Positions 42,421-56,700 of a stretch of 64,000 nucleotides of DNA are shown here, in pieces (within the stretch, counting starts at the first letter, position 1; each line of letters starts with the position of its first letter). Source of the stretch: Helicoverpa zea (Eukaryota; Arthropoda; Insecta; Lepidoptera; Noctuidae); NCBI RefSeq assembly GCF_022581195.2, contig NC_061456.1, positions 8,620,501 to 8,684,500 of the forward strand, in the 5' to 3' direction. A program made the translations under genes and the position numbers. Under the pieces are notes generated by a model. That model saw nothing but the letters and a program-made list of their open reading frames with translations. It did no database searches and had not been told where the DNA came from.

Positions 42421-45400
42421 CCCATTACAGTTATAATACCAACAGCCGGTCGCTAGATCCTCGTTAGTTTTTCAGCAAGATGTACCACGAGCAGGTAAGG
42501 TTAACAATTGGGGCAGGGCGATGTTGGCTTGCCCCCTTACATCCCGTTACAGAAAACATCATGATCATCATCATTATGACGACAACATTCAATCCAAATC
42601 GAAAGTTCGAACAATAAACCTCCCTTTTTCCGTTATGGCATTCAAACAAAAGGGCAGTGCACTATGATTATGAGTTTCGGTTGCACCGCAATACGGATCC
42701 AGTAGTTGTGCAGATAAAATTTAATTGAACATGTGCCCGTTCCCACAGGGCAGCCTCCACCCAGATTAGAGAGCTGTGATCGCTTCTCAGCTTCACAGGA
42801 AACCCGACGACTACTAAATGAATTTTAATGAAGTAGTTAAGTGCGGGGCCTGATGGAAAACTTATAAGAACTTTGAGCCAGTCCTGCTCGAAATAGACGC
42901 GAGGAAAAATGGAAACCAGATAGTTCTAAGTGGGTGTTCTTATTAAATCCGGGACCAATATCGGAATTTTATTATAATCATATTCGTTCTATCAAACAAA
43001 TCAAATGAAACCCAAGCACTTCCAAGTAAAAGATTTAATGAAGTAAGAACTCTTTGTAGCAATTGTAGGTATTGCGACTTACCTACTTATTTTAAATAAA
43101 ACTTTAATCGGTTGTGATTGAGCCGAGTTGAATAGAATGTAAGCAGTTCCCCACATCCCGGGAGTTCCACTTTCCGCAGTCGGGTAAAAAGTATTCTGTG
43201 TCCTTTCTCAACCACTGCTATAACTATTAACTAATCTTCAATGGAATTACTGGGAAGATAGCAGTTACAGTTCTTCCGTAACTCTTCATAGAACTTTTAA
43301 ACAAAACAATTGCAACATTTGTTCAGCGATTGCCATACAAACGATCAGTAGAGATACGCAACAGTTTGTTGTTAAACGTTCGCTGCGAGCCCGATAGTCG
43401 TTACATACGTGTTCATGAAACAACTCGCCGAACAGACCCCGGTAACTCCCGCCACTTTTACAAAGAAGCTACTCCGCAAAGTTTCACTTGACGTGGATTC
43501 CGAACGAATGTCGCCAGAGAGTCGTTTGAATAAAGTTAGCCCACTGATTTATGTGAAAACTTTTAGTAGTACCGCGTCCCCAGAATATGTGGCCCAGTGT
43601 ATTGTATGTACTTATCTTTCGGTGTTTATTCTGTAGTTCTGTTATTGCTTAATTCCCAGCGGCAGGGACGTCGACGTGCCCGCCTGTATTGTAAATAATG
43701 TTGCCAACTTACTAACTACGGAAATCCGAACAAGTTGAGGCGTTTTTTTTGTTGTGTTCTCCTGATCAATATTTACTGCGGGCTTAACTTTTATTACGAC
43801 TCACTTAAAAAAAAATATACGAATAAATACTTACACAATACTAATAGAATAAAATTCTCGTCTAATAGATAACTTCTACGAAATCTGCTTCAATAAATCG
43901 GTGCGTTATACCGCTCCCAAACTCTTTACACGCTATGAAAACCTGACTTGTCGCCGCACGCACCCCGATAAAGAACAACTCGAATAACGCTACTCACGTT
44001 GGAAATCCACAAATCGGGATTGGGCCAAGGGTCTTTGCTAAATCGAAATAAACAGGGGCATCATCGAATTCCCATTCCGTCCTTTACATTTGATTTATCT
44101 GCTGAGTGGGATCAACTTGAGGCGTAATTTATTGCAACCGAGCGGAGGCCTCTTCCGCCGTTAATTCTGGGGACGGCTAGATAACGCTCTTGACACCTTT
44201 GTTTAGGATACACACGGGCCCGTCCAGATGGGAAAATCTTTCAATATGGCGTAGGAAGTTTTTGGAACGGTTCGTTGACTGTTTTGTTTTGTGTCAGTAT
44301 TTTTTAAACTAACTAAGTAGTCAACTTTTCACAATGAAACATCGAAAATTGTGCATAAAATAACCTACAGAATTTAGATGTGACGGTTCTTAACAAGTAA
44401 CTACATAAGTATAATTGAAGTACACTTTATACTGAACCATAAAATTATAGATTAATGTGACACATGATCTACTAGAGATGTCCAAATTATACGTTAGGCC
44501 GATTAACCAATTAATGGGCCAATTGAAAGCCGATTACACCGTCAATTGAGTGTAACTGGCGAAGCGACGCGTGATGTGTTGCGTGTCATGAACATTCTGG
44601 CTTGTTCTTCATTATTGAGCTTATTAATTACACTTGATACTATTAGAAAAATAAATTCCTAATGGGCTTCTATACTTTACCAATAGTAAACTATTCAAAC
44701 CGAATAACAAATAATATAATCAAAAATTACAATCGTAATGAGATTCTTTCTCATCGCTGTTGATTTGTTGATAGAATCCATCAAAAAATATGAACTGTGT
44801 CTTAAAGACATTTTGTGTAGAAAGTTCGATAGCCTTTGTCCGAATCAGTTTTAATTTTTTTTAAGTTTTAGCCTAAACTTCTAAAACCCCTTTTTAAAAT
44901 CCCCTCAAATAAGATACCCAAACATTGAAATCCCTAACAAGTTCTTTTGTATCGCTATCATACTCATACGTTAACCGGTATCGATACTCGGATAATCGTT
45001 ACTCGTATCGAAATCCGCGAATCGCGATTCGATACTAAAACGACTATAAATACGCATCACTCGCGTCATTTGATGCCTATTGCGAATAAACTAGATGTCG
45101 TAGTTTATATTGATGAGTGCCACTGTTAGGTAAAATGTTAGGTATTCAAAAAAAGTTATTGTGTAGTGGCTTTCTATGTTAGACATACTTATAGAACAAG
45201 AGATACACTTCAACATAAAACCATTTATTTAGCTATACATAAATAACTTTAACATTAAAATTAACATTACATTCGAATGACTCCAAAATATGATTTGAAA
45301 ATCTTCCTCTCTTTTCAAAGACGGTAAAGCCATTGTTATCTAATAGGTATGTACATCACTTTAGGGGTAGGGGGAAAAATAGTACGAATACTAAGATCCT

Positions 45401-47469
45401 ATAGATGCTACAGATACCTATATGAAAAGACTTTTAGGAAGTCCACATGCTCATACTTATCGGTTTTTGTCTTTCTTTTCCTTGGTACATATTTGTTTGA
45501 TTTATTCAACCTAGAGAAGGTGAAAATACCTATTCGAATTCTTGTACGTATCTACCTATACTTAAAATTCCTTCAGCGATTCAATTATTTAAAGGAACAA
45601 AAGAAACATTCTGTCGCGTAACACAGGAGCATAAAATTGAAATAGGTCGTAAAATCAGTGTTGCAACTAGAGTTTAACGACTACTTTTCACTTTGAAGCA
45701 ACTCTTTAGCTGTGATTTTTTAACACTTGCTTTTCTTTTTTTTTGCTTTTTTGCTTTAGTATGTAACTCATTCAAATGCATAGCCAATTCTACTGCAAAT
45801 GAGACTAAAAAAGTATAATTTCCAATTATTATTTTTTTAAATTTAATGTCACAGTAAATATGTGATAAATAAGTAAATAATATTTCTTGAACATCTAAGA
45901 AACACCCTGCATAAATGCATTAAAAGGCAAATTATTGCAACACTGTAGGACTGTACATAGACCTCTTCAAAAATTACAATATTACACTAAAACACAAAAA
46001 ATATTTTCTTGAAGAAGTAAAATCTCTCGCTAGTCTTAAAGAAACCCTTTTAAACCGAACTATAGAACGCAGCCACTTAAATCTTAACACCATTCAATAC
46101 AATAAAGTTGAAGGTAATTGTGAGGAAAGCGCCACAATGGCATAATTAGTTGGTTTCTCTTATACTCAAGATGTTAAATAAAGCAGTAAGTTTGAGGGAC
46201 AATTTACGACAGAGCCGGGTACTATCGCCGCTTAATTCCCTACCAAGAAGCCGGATAACCGTCTCGTTGTGTAGCTCTCGATTTATTACTTTAATCAAAC
46301 CTTGTATGTATGCTGACAAAAACTACGCACTTAATACCTTATTTAGGAGGGAAGAGATTGAACCCTGTTTTTTTTGTTAGGCTTTTTAATGTGTGCTATC
46401 TGGAATAATTGAGCGCTGTGTTCGTACACACGCGACGAAATCTTTAGAGGATAGTACTGAAACTTGATTTGGGTCATAATGATCCTATAAAATAATTTTA
46501 TTACTTTTAAACAAGGATTTCTGTGTTATCTTATGCGAGTTCTTTAACCTCGCACCACCTTGACTAAAGTCGCAATTGAATAACCACAGAAAGTTTTTCT
46601 ATCTAAATCTCATGCATTAATTGAATATGTCAAAAACCTAAAAGCCTTATAATTACAATGTCGATATTAAGCCTCTTATTTCTAAAAGATTAAATCAATA
46701 AGTCTGTATTGTTTGATCTTTCATTTAGTAACTTATTAATTAACAATCTGGTCCTTTGCTGTAGTCGAATTGAAACCTAATTAGCTATGAGATAATACAA
46801 GCGGTTTATGTACTAGATAACGTTTATCGGGACTCATGAGACCTTTGTATGGACTTCAATTAGTACCAGTAATTGTTGCATTATTACCTAAATGGCTAAA
46901 GTGAGGTGGTTGTAGCTTCATTGTGTAATATTTGGGAGCTCTATACAATTATTTGGGTGTTTCGTTTTGGTATCGGTAGTTTTAGGGACCGCTAATAATG
47001 TTCTAAGTTAAATCGAATATGTTACTAAGTATAGTGTAGAGTGGCAAATAAATAAGGTATGGTCTTGTTGGTATTCGAGCGATAACAAAAGTTCGGAATC
47101 AATAAAATTCTTATTGTTGTTTTTTCTAACGATAATATCATAAAATATTCTATTCTAAAATCATTTTTCACTTAGAAATTTGTTCCCGGTTAACATATTA
47201 AAAACAATAAACAATGTAATACCGATCAGCAAAAACACCCAAAACATACATAAATTAGTCATATTATTAAGTATTACAACTGGTCATACAATTAATATTA
47301 TATACCTGCAATACTTAATTGAACCACTGGATAATCGTTACCGCAAATATCCAAATAGAACTGAAAACATAAAACTGATTACTCATACTGTTGTTAGCAT
47401 TGACTTAATGATGTGCAACTAAATAAATTATATTGTGTGCCAATTCTGCACTAAAACGAGGCATCGACT
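42421..47469. other. Unassigned DNA
   Basis: No supported gene. A 75-codon frame at 43409-43636 has no motif. The stretch is otherwise AT-rich with nothing recognised. Confidence 0.4.
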
Positions 47470-47640
47470 GATTGTTTTTGACCGACTTCCAAAAAGAAGG
47501 TTCTAAATTTCACCGTGTACCTACATATTTTTGTTTTCAGAAAGTACTCTTCACCACTACTTTTATTACACTTTTACAGCCTTTTTATCGTCCCACTGCT
47601 GGGCACAGGCCTCCTCTCACATGGAGAAGGTTAGAGCATT
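47470..47640. repeat. Two short lepidopteran repeat fragments
   Basis: At about 47477-47520 'gaccgacttccaaaaaga' and at about 47577-47635 'atcgtcccactgctgggcac' with 'aggcctcctctcac' are common lepidopteran interspersed-repeat strings, recalled not searched. Both are short and diverged. Confidence 0.45.
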
Positions 47641-48064
47641 AATTACTTCTTTTATTATCATACATTATTCATACTTATTCAATTGATAGCATTTTAAAAA
47701 TAATCGATATAATACCAAGAACATGTTACATACTTGGTACGGGTGAAACCGCTGGCAGAAGCTAGAAAAATACTAATGAGACTGATTTAGACGGCATAGT
47801 TATTAGCGATAAAAGTATAAAAATAGCACCTGGAGTGGAAAAATTTCACAACATTACACCATACGACGTGAACTTTTCCACAGAATGATTAATAGGTGAA
47901 AAGTCGTAAGGTTAACGAGGCCAAAAAAATAATCCTCCCTAAATGTTTAAATTCCGAGAACACGTTACGGAATCACAAGCATAGCAAAAATACACATACA
48001 AACGTGACAAAGAATGAAAAATAAGCTCTTTTCATATCACTTTTCGTTAGAAACCAAGGTATTG
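47641..48064. other. Unassigned DNA
   Basis: Nothing recognised. Confidence 0.35.
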
Positions 48065-48349
48065 AAAAAAAAACTTGCAAAGTGCGAGTAGGAATCGCAC
48101 GAAGGATGCCGTAGCAAATGAGCAAAAAAATCACGTTTGTTATACGGAAGCCCCCCAAAATATTTATTCTAATCTAGTTTTCAGTATTTTTTATTATAGG
48201 GGCAACAGAAAAACATCATCTGTGAAAATTTCAAGTCTCTAACTATCACGGTTCATGAGATACAGCCTGGTGACAGACGGACGGACGGACGGACAGAGGA
48301 GCGAAAACAATAGGGTCCCGTTTTACCCTTTGAGTACGGAACCCTAAAA
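48065..48349. mobile_element. 'GGACGGAC...GGGTCCCGTTTTACCC' repeat, copy 1
   Basis: A block of about 285 bp shared with 59381-59684: 'aatgagcaaaaaaatcacgt', 'ttctagttttcagta' (48: 'atctagttttcagta'), 'actatcacggttcatgagat', 'acagcctggtgacagacgga', 'acaatagggtcccgtttta', 'ggaaccctaaaa'. It includes a (GGAC)n run. This is a widespread non-autonomous repeat of Lepidoptera whose class I cannot settle from sequence alone. The left end is more diverged than in copy 2. Confidence 0.8.
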
Positions 48350-50372
48350 TAGAACTAAAAACTATATGCCAATCTTTATCCTAAACATCATTGGTGCAGT
48401 TATTTCGGAGTTATCAATTAACTCTGCTAAAAGTGCACCTTTATATTTGTCGCTGACAGAAACGAAGTAGGGAGTGACGCGGCTGATTCATCAATACCAT
48501 TTCATTCGGTTTTTATTCGCTGTTAGCCAATTATTTCCTCACCGCCTTGATTTGTCACGGAAAATGCTGAATCAACTAATTTTGATAAGTCACTTTTGTC
48601 TTCACTTTATAATTGGTGTGGTTATATTTAAGTGATGTTCATGCTCACATGAAATACTTTTACATGCCTTTTTTACTTCTTAAATTGCAGTACCTACTTA
48701 ACTTCGCATCCAAACAGGGATCGATTAGGCCTATGAAGTCATTTTCAAGGCAATTATCGTTAACTAAAACTCTAGGAATAAAGTGTTGTGCTTACCACAC
48801 AGCCGTTTCATCCCGAGAACAAAATTGTTGATCCCATAGAAAGCTGTAGCTGTACATTTTAACTCAGTTATGTCTACCCAACCAGCACAATACTGGTGGG
48901 TCTCTATTGCATCACAATTGCATTAGATTTACATTACATTCGGGCGCCAACCCTCCCGCGCTGCGGTCAAACGCGGCCGTATTGCCGATTAGACTTACAA
49001 ACGGCACACGTAATCCGATATGGAATATGTAACGTCAGCAGGTCCATTGCACTCATTGTGCTCCATTTGGTTATAGCGCATTATTGGAAATGCATTATTT
49101 ACTTACAATAAAGCCAGAAGTTACCCTGCTTTATTAGTTTAGCAGTTACCCTGATGTTAGAGCTCAGTTCCAAGAAAGATTACCGGTTATTTAGTTTCAA
49201 ACGATTTTCCTGAAACACAGCAGAATTTATCTCAATCACTTTCATTCTAACGACTTTGTTCAATCAATTTCGAAGGATTTTTTAATTATTTTATAAATTG
49301 GAATTTTAATAACGCTCAATGTTTGTTAATGCTTACATCCGCAACAAATTGGAACCATCAACATTTATTTTGAAGACACGTTAATTTAATTTAATTTTCC
49401 GGCTTCATTAAAAACAAACAGTAAATAATATGGAACCGCAGTACCTATATTAACTTCTGCAAGCAAAGTTTTGCATCATTAGTGTGGATTCAAGCGGTGG
49501 CTAGTGTTTGGTGCACTGGCTTTTCAGCCGTGTTTTCATTGAATGTCGGTTCGTACATTTAAAATACTATGCAGATGCAGTACTTATTAAATGTCAAATG
49601 CAAAGAAGAGTACATAGTATTAGTCAGACTGTGCTTCCTGGTTGTTTTTGTTAATGATAGATACTTAGCGTCAACTTCTCTCCTTTGTTTGAACATGACT
49701 TCATTCTTTGTGTCTAAAAAATGATAGTTTAAAGTTGAAGTAATTTTTTTTTAATGTACTTTTTGCCTCTCGGTTTACAATTTGTTTTGAATCTTTATTT
49801 TAGTTTCATGCATCTATCTTATATTCAGCATAACATGGATTTACACTAGTTAGATAGTATGAGATCTAGAAGTAAAAACGCTTGGCTTGTAACATCTATT
49901 GTCGCAGGTGCTGGCTTCTACCGCAGAGCAGCTTTTGTAAAGTTAAGCCGAGCATTCATTATGGTAGATATTTGTAAGAACATTGTATGAGAGTAAAACT
50001 ATTTGTATTTATATTTGTGAAAAAGTTTTGTGTGTGTGTTTGAGAAGGTGCTTATGTCTAAAGATCTTAATGTTGTTTCTCCAATTTGTTTTTTTATAAA
50101 TGTCACTTAATTACATATTATTAATTTCACTAATTGTGAATTCTTTGATTACAAATGTAAAAATACATTTTCAAAAGCATTAAATGTAGATTTAAGACAA
50201 AAGTTATTTGTGCAAACTTTAAATCGAATTGTCTCAACTTTAATCAGTTAGAAAAGCAGTGACAACAACCTCATTTTACTTAGAATTATAAACTAATAAA
50301 ACCAAACTATAATTGTATGAGCACTGTCTAGACAAAAGTTCATATACAAACAAGAGTTAAATAAACTATATA
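48350..50372. other. Unassigned DNA
   Basis: No gene recognised. A 'cgcgctgcggtcaaac' word at about 48958 also occurs at about 20443, a short shared string of unknown meaning. Confidence 0.4.
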
Positions 50373-50715
50373 GTAAAGGTCCGTTTTGAATACCAGCTGC
50401 CGACTGCAACTTCTGACTGCACTTGCAGCGACTGCATGAAATCGGTCGATATCCGAGAGCAACTTTAGGCTGCTGCCGCTTCGATCCAAATCGTTTTCAG
50501 GGAATCATACATACAAACCAGTAGTGCAGCTGCCTATTTCATGCAGTCGCGGCGCGTGCGGTCGGCAGTTGCAGTCGGCAGGTAGCAATAACCAAGCGAG
50601 CATAAACCTTAAAGGTACGTTTTGGTTTCTGGACACTATTGGTTTTTATGTAGTTTTGGATCGAAGCGGCAGATCTCGGCAGTTGCAGTCGGTAACATTC
50701 AAAACGTACCTTTAC
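50373..50715. mobile_element. Complex inverted-repeat MITE
   Basis: Outer ends GTAAAGGTCCGTTTTGAAT and, read in reverse complement from the right, GTAAAGGTACGTTTTGAAT. Copies of TGCCGACTGCAAC / GTTGCAGTCGGCA and 'cgcttcgatccaaa' recur in both orientations. Another end-like word (TTAAAGGTACGTTTTGG) lies internally near 50610, so two related elements may be nested or rearranged. No clear target duplication and no coding frame. Confidence 0.7.
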
Positions 50716-52247
50716 ACGTCAATTACGAATAAGCCAATCCCATGCTTTTTCATTGCGAACTAAATTAAATAGAGATAGTTAATCGAGTGTCAATCCTAGT
50801 GATCGATGCTTGATTCGATACATTTGCATCGAGCCAATAGTGCTCGATTGAAAGGTTCAACTGTTGTTCGGGCAAATTTATGCCTCACTTATGGACAATC
50901 TGCCAGTTTCGTTGTTTGTTTATTCAGCTGTTTGTAGTAACGTGATTAAATTATGTATTGTTCATGATGCTAATGTTGTTGTATCCTTAACTGTCGAAGT
51001 ATTTGAGTTTTAAATAATAGACACCCACGCAAACAATACATGCAATTAAGTAACCCATTACTTAGTATTTTTGAGTGGCTTCTATTCTAAACAATAACAA
51101 TAAAAGCTATGAAAACAATACCATCTATTAATACATGGTAATAATAGCAATCCAATTAACTAAAATTATGGCTTTGCAATGGTTGAATATTTCACCACCG
51201 TGACTCGTATTTAGTCTACACAACAAAACGCTCACAAAACAGTCGCTCAAATGCTACAAAATTCAACAGAACACCTCCCTTTCAATTGAAGCGGTAGCAA
51301 AATAATTGTAGGTATATTTAAAGTTTAGTTGAAAAACTTCAGTGAATGGTGTAACATCAGTTCATTAGGGCGCATTCACATAGCGTCAGCAGTCTAACTG
51401 ACGTAGCGCGCCGCAATTCGTTTTACGTCTGACCTAAATTCCTATAGATAATACGTATATAAATGTGAATAGGGCTTACTTTTTGCCTAACGCAAAATTG
51501 GTGATCGTTTTTTTTTTGGGCTTTTGGGAGATCGAAAACTTTTTTGATTGTTTTACAACTAAAAAAGTTGTTTGAATGCCGCTAGGAATAATCCATAGTT
51601 TTATTTTGTGTTATAAAAAATATACATTTCAAATACAGGATTTATTCTGCTATTGAACTGGTTGCAGTTTTGCATTGAAAAATAAAACTAGCAGATTTTT
51701 TTTTAATTATAACTTATAGCACAAAATTACTAGATGGTAAGAAATACTCAAACTGTACCTACTTAGTGTGTTTTGTGTATAAATAGAGTCAGTTTAATGG
51801 GGGAGTATCTCGAAAGAACTTCAAAGGGAAACACGTGAAACGCACTTTTGCTTCCTTCATTTATTCACGGGCTTGCGGTGAATGCTTGAAAGCCTCAGAT
51901 AAACATAGATTACACTGGAGATATAAGCAACGCCACATTATGAGCACATTCTCTTTGCTGGCCAGCCGAGGTCCAATCTCTTAAAAGACTGCATAAATCA
52001 CAGAAGTAAGTAATTTACTTAACATAGGTAATTTAAATTTTAAATCTAATGTAGCATTACAAGCCTTTATGTGTGACAATTACATAACATACATACTACA
52101 TTTGCAAGATTCCTAATTATATCTATCCGAGTCACAAAGCTCAGAAATCGAGATGTGAGATGTAATTAATTGCAATATAATTATAATAAGGCATTAATAT
52201 CACTTGCAAGCGCTTAATTACTATCCTTAGTCAGTTCACAATGACTA
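50716..52247. other. Unassigned DNA
   Basis: Nothing recognised. Confidence 0.4.
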
Positions 52248-52249
52248 TA

Positions 52250-52472
52250 GTTCGGCCATTCAGAGAATGCGTTCCTGACACGTCGCGATTGAACTGACGA
52301 CGTAACTACATTCATTGATTATTGATATAATAATGTTGTTTTAATGCTCCTCAATTGTTAAAACGGTAAACAACCAGCAAAAATATTTTTATCGTAACTG
52401 CAACGCCATTGCAAAGTTACGTCGTCAGTTCAATCGCGACGTGTCAGGAACGCATTCTCTGAATGGCCGAAC
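52250..52472 (-). mobile_element. 223-bp TIR MITE, copy 2
   Basis: Same element as 15646-15868 in reverse orientation, equal length, about two differences in 223 bp. Here the inverted repeats are perfect for 58 bp, to GACGACGTAACT. TA flanks both ends (52248-52249, 52473-52474). Confidence 0.87.
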
Positions 52473-52474
52473 TA

Positions 52475-55400
52475 TAAGTACGTACGTATTCGCAACATAC
52501 CAAAATAATAGACTCTAGAATCGAGTCGGAACACATTCAGTCACCTGATATAATCGAATCGCATTGTACTCGATACAATAACGAGCTCCTTACAAACAAA
52601 TGAACGATAACATTCGATATTCGTTTTCAATAGCATCGCCAGTTTATTGGTAGTACAACAACAATAAAAAGTAACTTTATATTGACTCAGATCCGTTTTG
52701 ATCCTTCTGATACGTGATCTAATCAAGAAAGGGACCCTTGAATGTAGTTAATTAGGCAAATAGAAAGTTTTCAATGTTCTCCAACTCGTTCCCGTTCGCT
52801 GCAAAATTGTTTGTTTTCAAACATTCCCTCGGTTGTCGGATTTATTGTCTTCGCTCGCTGTAATTTAGTTACGAATTTAGAAGCTGGATACTGGTGACAT
52901 GCATTCATTGCATGCCTTTGTACTCCAGTTTTGTTATTAGCTATCTCGATTGGTTTCTCAGTTGTAACAAAGAGACTGGTCTTGTATTGACTGGTCCTGG
53001 ATCCTTAAACTACTCAAATGCTTGTGTAAGTGTCAAAACAATGCATAAATTTATATAAAAAGCACACAAACCCACATGCGTGAATTGTGATAATTACTTA
53101 TGCATTTTCATTGGCCATACAATGAAGTTGTAAACGCTGTAGTGTCACCTTAAACTCATTCTGTAGAATAGAAATGATCTTGCACCTTTTCACTACAAAT
53201 ATTTACCCAAGAAAAACCTTCAAAGTATTTATTCGTGAATTAAACGTTCGTATTTTTCTTAAAGAAAACCGTTCTTTGTGTTGTTAACGTTTGTAAAGGC
53301 TCCGAATAATTAAGGGTTGAAAGTTAATTGTGTAATTACTACACTAATAACATTTTATTAAACGATACAGCTCATGTCTTCAAAGCTTTTATTTTCACAC
53401 ACAATATTGGAGTTTCACATTATTTTTATCAAGCCCTAGAATAAACTTATGAATTACAAAATGTCTAGGTATATCGTTTTATTTGTAGTCCTTCAGTAGC
53501 CTTTTATCTGTGCTTTGAAACCTAAGTCAACTTTTGTATTGAACTACTTTTTATTGATATAGTGCTGCAGAAAGAGCAGATAGTAAAATTGGCTTTGAAA
53601 CCTTTTTATAACTTACTTAGAACATACTTAATAAAGAAAATAAAACGTTTTACGGTACAAAATTATTAAGTGAATTTAATAGAAAAAATAATAGAAATAC
53701 ATACCTAATAGAAGTACATAATAGACCAATACATTTTAAACAAAATTAATAAAATTGTAGTAAATCAAGTTACCTCTAAGAAATGAATGCAATTTCAAGT
53801 TACACACATAACAATTCTCTCAACACTAATTACGACAAAATCGTCGCAAACAAGAAACTGACGGAATCTAGTTAGCTTTTAAAATAAATTCATAGTGCAG
53901 ACAGATATCTGGCTTTGTCTGAAACGGTCGCATGATACGTGACAGAAATTTACAATATCGACATACAATATTCTATTGCAGAAAATCCACTCTATTCTTT
54001 CTTTTATTCCATTCACTCAGACAGGACGTTCGTGGACTGTCGCATAATGCACTTAAAACTATTCATACAGTATTTTCAATGGCAAGAAATACTGAATCAT
54101 TTTCCTCATTAGCTTCTTCTTGTGTGGTTTGGTTAATGAGCCTTCTGAGCTTATGTCTCTGATGCTGTTACGTCACCACGCTTCCCCAGGGCGCGCGAGT
54201 TAGGGTCTCTGCATATAAGCGGTTGTCGCGACACGGTGCGACCGTAATAGGAAGCAATTTAAATAATGCCAGTGCCGTGTTCGACTCCGTTGACGATGTA
54301 CATGACAACAGACCAGCAAACATTGTGCGAAATGTAATTAGAAATACGCGGTTTAAATACACGTGTATGACATCAGAAAATATGATAGCACGAATGAAAC
54401 ACAACGCCCGTGTAATTAAACCTGGAATTATAATCTCCAGAATAACCCCATTTGTTACAACAGAGGAAACTAAAATAGTACCTCACCGCGTTCCAGTTGC
54501 CACACCGCAACTGGAACAAACACGTTACGAGTGCTATGAATAAGCATAAAATTCCAAAACAATTCCAAAACAGTGCAATTACACGTACCTTAATAAAGAG
54601 TCCATGTCCACACAAGCTTATGTAACACGGATATGTACATCAGCGTGCATCGCGCGGCAATTTGTAGCGCGCGTGTGTGCACCCGGCCTAACTGTCACGA
54701 CTCGAGCGCTTTCATCAGTAATATGCATTTCGGTGCTGCATACAAAAACAACCTTAACTAATGGTAATTTGTTGAACTTGCGCTGAAACCCTTAAAATGA
54801 AAAGGTTTTTAGATTTATTCGTGGATATTTTGACACACGATTACTAATATTATTCATTAGAACATCTGATTCTAAATGAATCCGATTATTTATTTCTTTA
54901 ATCATATTATTCATGACGTATTCGTCAGACTAGAAGAGCTTCATCCCTCATTATGATTATATAAATAAATAGTAATACACCTGATAAATGAGTATGAGAA
55001 TTTGTGGTTAAAATGGCAAGCAGGATTTTATTTTAGCTGGGTACTATTTGTATGGTATAGTTATTTCTGTGAAAAAGTGCTTATACGTATGAGAAAATGA
55101 ATAGTTTCCTTACTTGCTTTGATCTACTTATCCTAATTTCTACGAATTTCTTCAGGCGTTATTTCAATTAAAATACCAAGATGTTTGGCCCTAATGGCAT
55201 TTTTTTGCAAAAAATTATCGGGCTTACATGTTATTATGTCGGTAACAGCTTTTAATCACGAACATCATTATCGAAACTAAGTCAAACGTTAAAGTGCATT
55301 GTACGATAACCTAGATATTTTTACAAAAGTTTGTAAAAGATTATTATTTTACGCGGTTTGCTGAACAACATCTTTTTTGCTTGGTGGGATTTTAGTAATT

Positions 55401-56687
55401 TTCTAAAGTGGCTGAGAGTGATGTTGAACAGTATTCTTACTACGGCTGTCACCTTAGTAGCATTCGGAACAATTTCAAGGCGGTTTTGCAAAAACTCTTG
55501 AATAAAAATAATTATTTTGTAGAAGAAATATTTCTAGTTCAGTAAATAACTACATTATCTCGAACTGTTTTATGATTATTTAAAATAATTTATGATTCCT
55601 ACGCGACGTTGATGTTTAATTTATCAAACTCAAAAATGACGTAGGTAGTAGTTTCTGACGCATCACTAATGGAGTTCTCGCCACTCGGCGCAAAGCCGCA
55701 GATTTTGTTGATATCAAGCCAGCATATTGTGTTTCTCTGTGGAATATGAAAACCGAATGAAATAGTAAACCGCCACCATACACAAATATACGTTCATCTT
55801 GTTACGAAATCCCTCTAGTAATGCATAATGATGTGACTTCGTATAGACGTACACAGTGTAGTATGTTGTATGAAAAGAACGATTTTGTTTATAAAATGAA
55901 ATCTCTACTAACATCATGTTTTCCTAGAATATTTTGAGACTTCCACATAAGTGAAAGAAATACACTGAAAAACTTAATGTACCTAAGACACTCAAGAACA
56001 AATTGTCCAAAATATAATCTCAAAAAGGGTGTCTTCTAACAAAATTAAATACGACGAAAACACCTTATTTCTGCGGGTTTTATAGAGTACAAGCGTTTGG
56101 TAGGTACTACGTAACGTTGTGTAATGAGCCTTGCGTCCCAAGATCATTGACTTGCAACGGGTTACCGCGCAGAGCAAATATAGCCTTGCCACTGAGCAGA
56201 TAAATTCAGTAGTACTGTAGACTGTAGAGAGATTTTATCAGCTTTTCTGTGGAGAAGTTTTCAGGACTCGCTCATTTTTGTAGAATATTTGCTTTGACTA
56301 CATATGTTGGTCTCATGGTACAATTTAGCCAGATGCAGTTAATATCAGTTTTTTGGTGTTTGTGCGTAAGTACTGGGAAGCACGAGGCGGCTTGGCTAGT
56401 CTGATTGTCACATGGTTTTAATACTGTGTGCCCATATTTACAGTCAAAAGTACACAAGATGATAATGAAAGTTATGTTTTACCTACTTTAATGTCCACAC
56501 ATCCATTTTTTATGTTAAGTCATCTTAGAGTTTCACCCTTTTTTCTCATAATTTCACGCCACCAAGCTATTTTCTGTAGGGTTAATCATAGCCACAATCG
56601 AACGCACCTCCTACGTCTATAAAGACTAACTTAGAACTTATTGGAATTTTAAGGACAAGAATAAGAATCTCTATTTGAAGAGACACT
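52475..56687. other. Unassigned DNA
   Basis: No gene recognised. A 106-codon plus-strand frame at 54223-54543 has no motif; within it 'ttccagttgc' and 'gcaactggaa' make a small hairpin at about 54493-54518. Confidence 0.4.
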
Positions 56688-56700
56688 GCATTACAGGTTT

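Noticed and set aside
48270..48300. (GGAC)n run as an independent satellite
   Set aside because: It is the variable internal part of the interspersed repeat also found at 59381.
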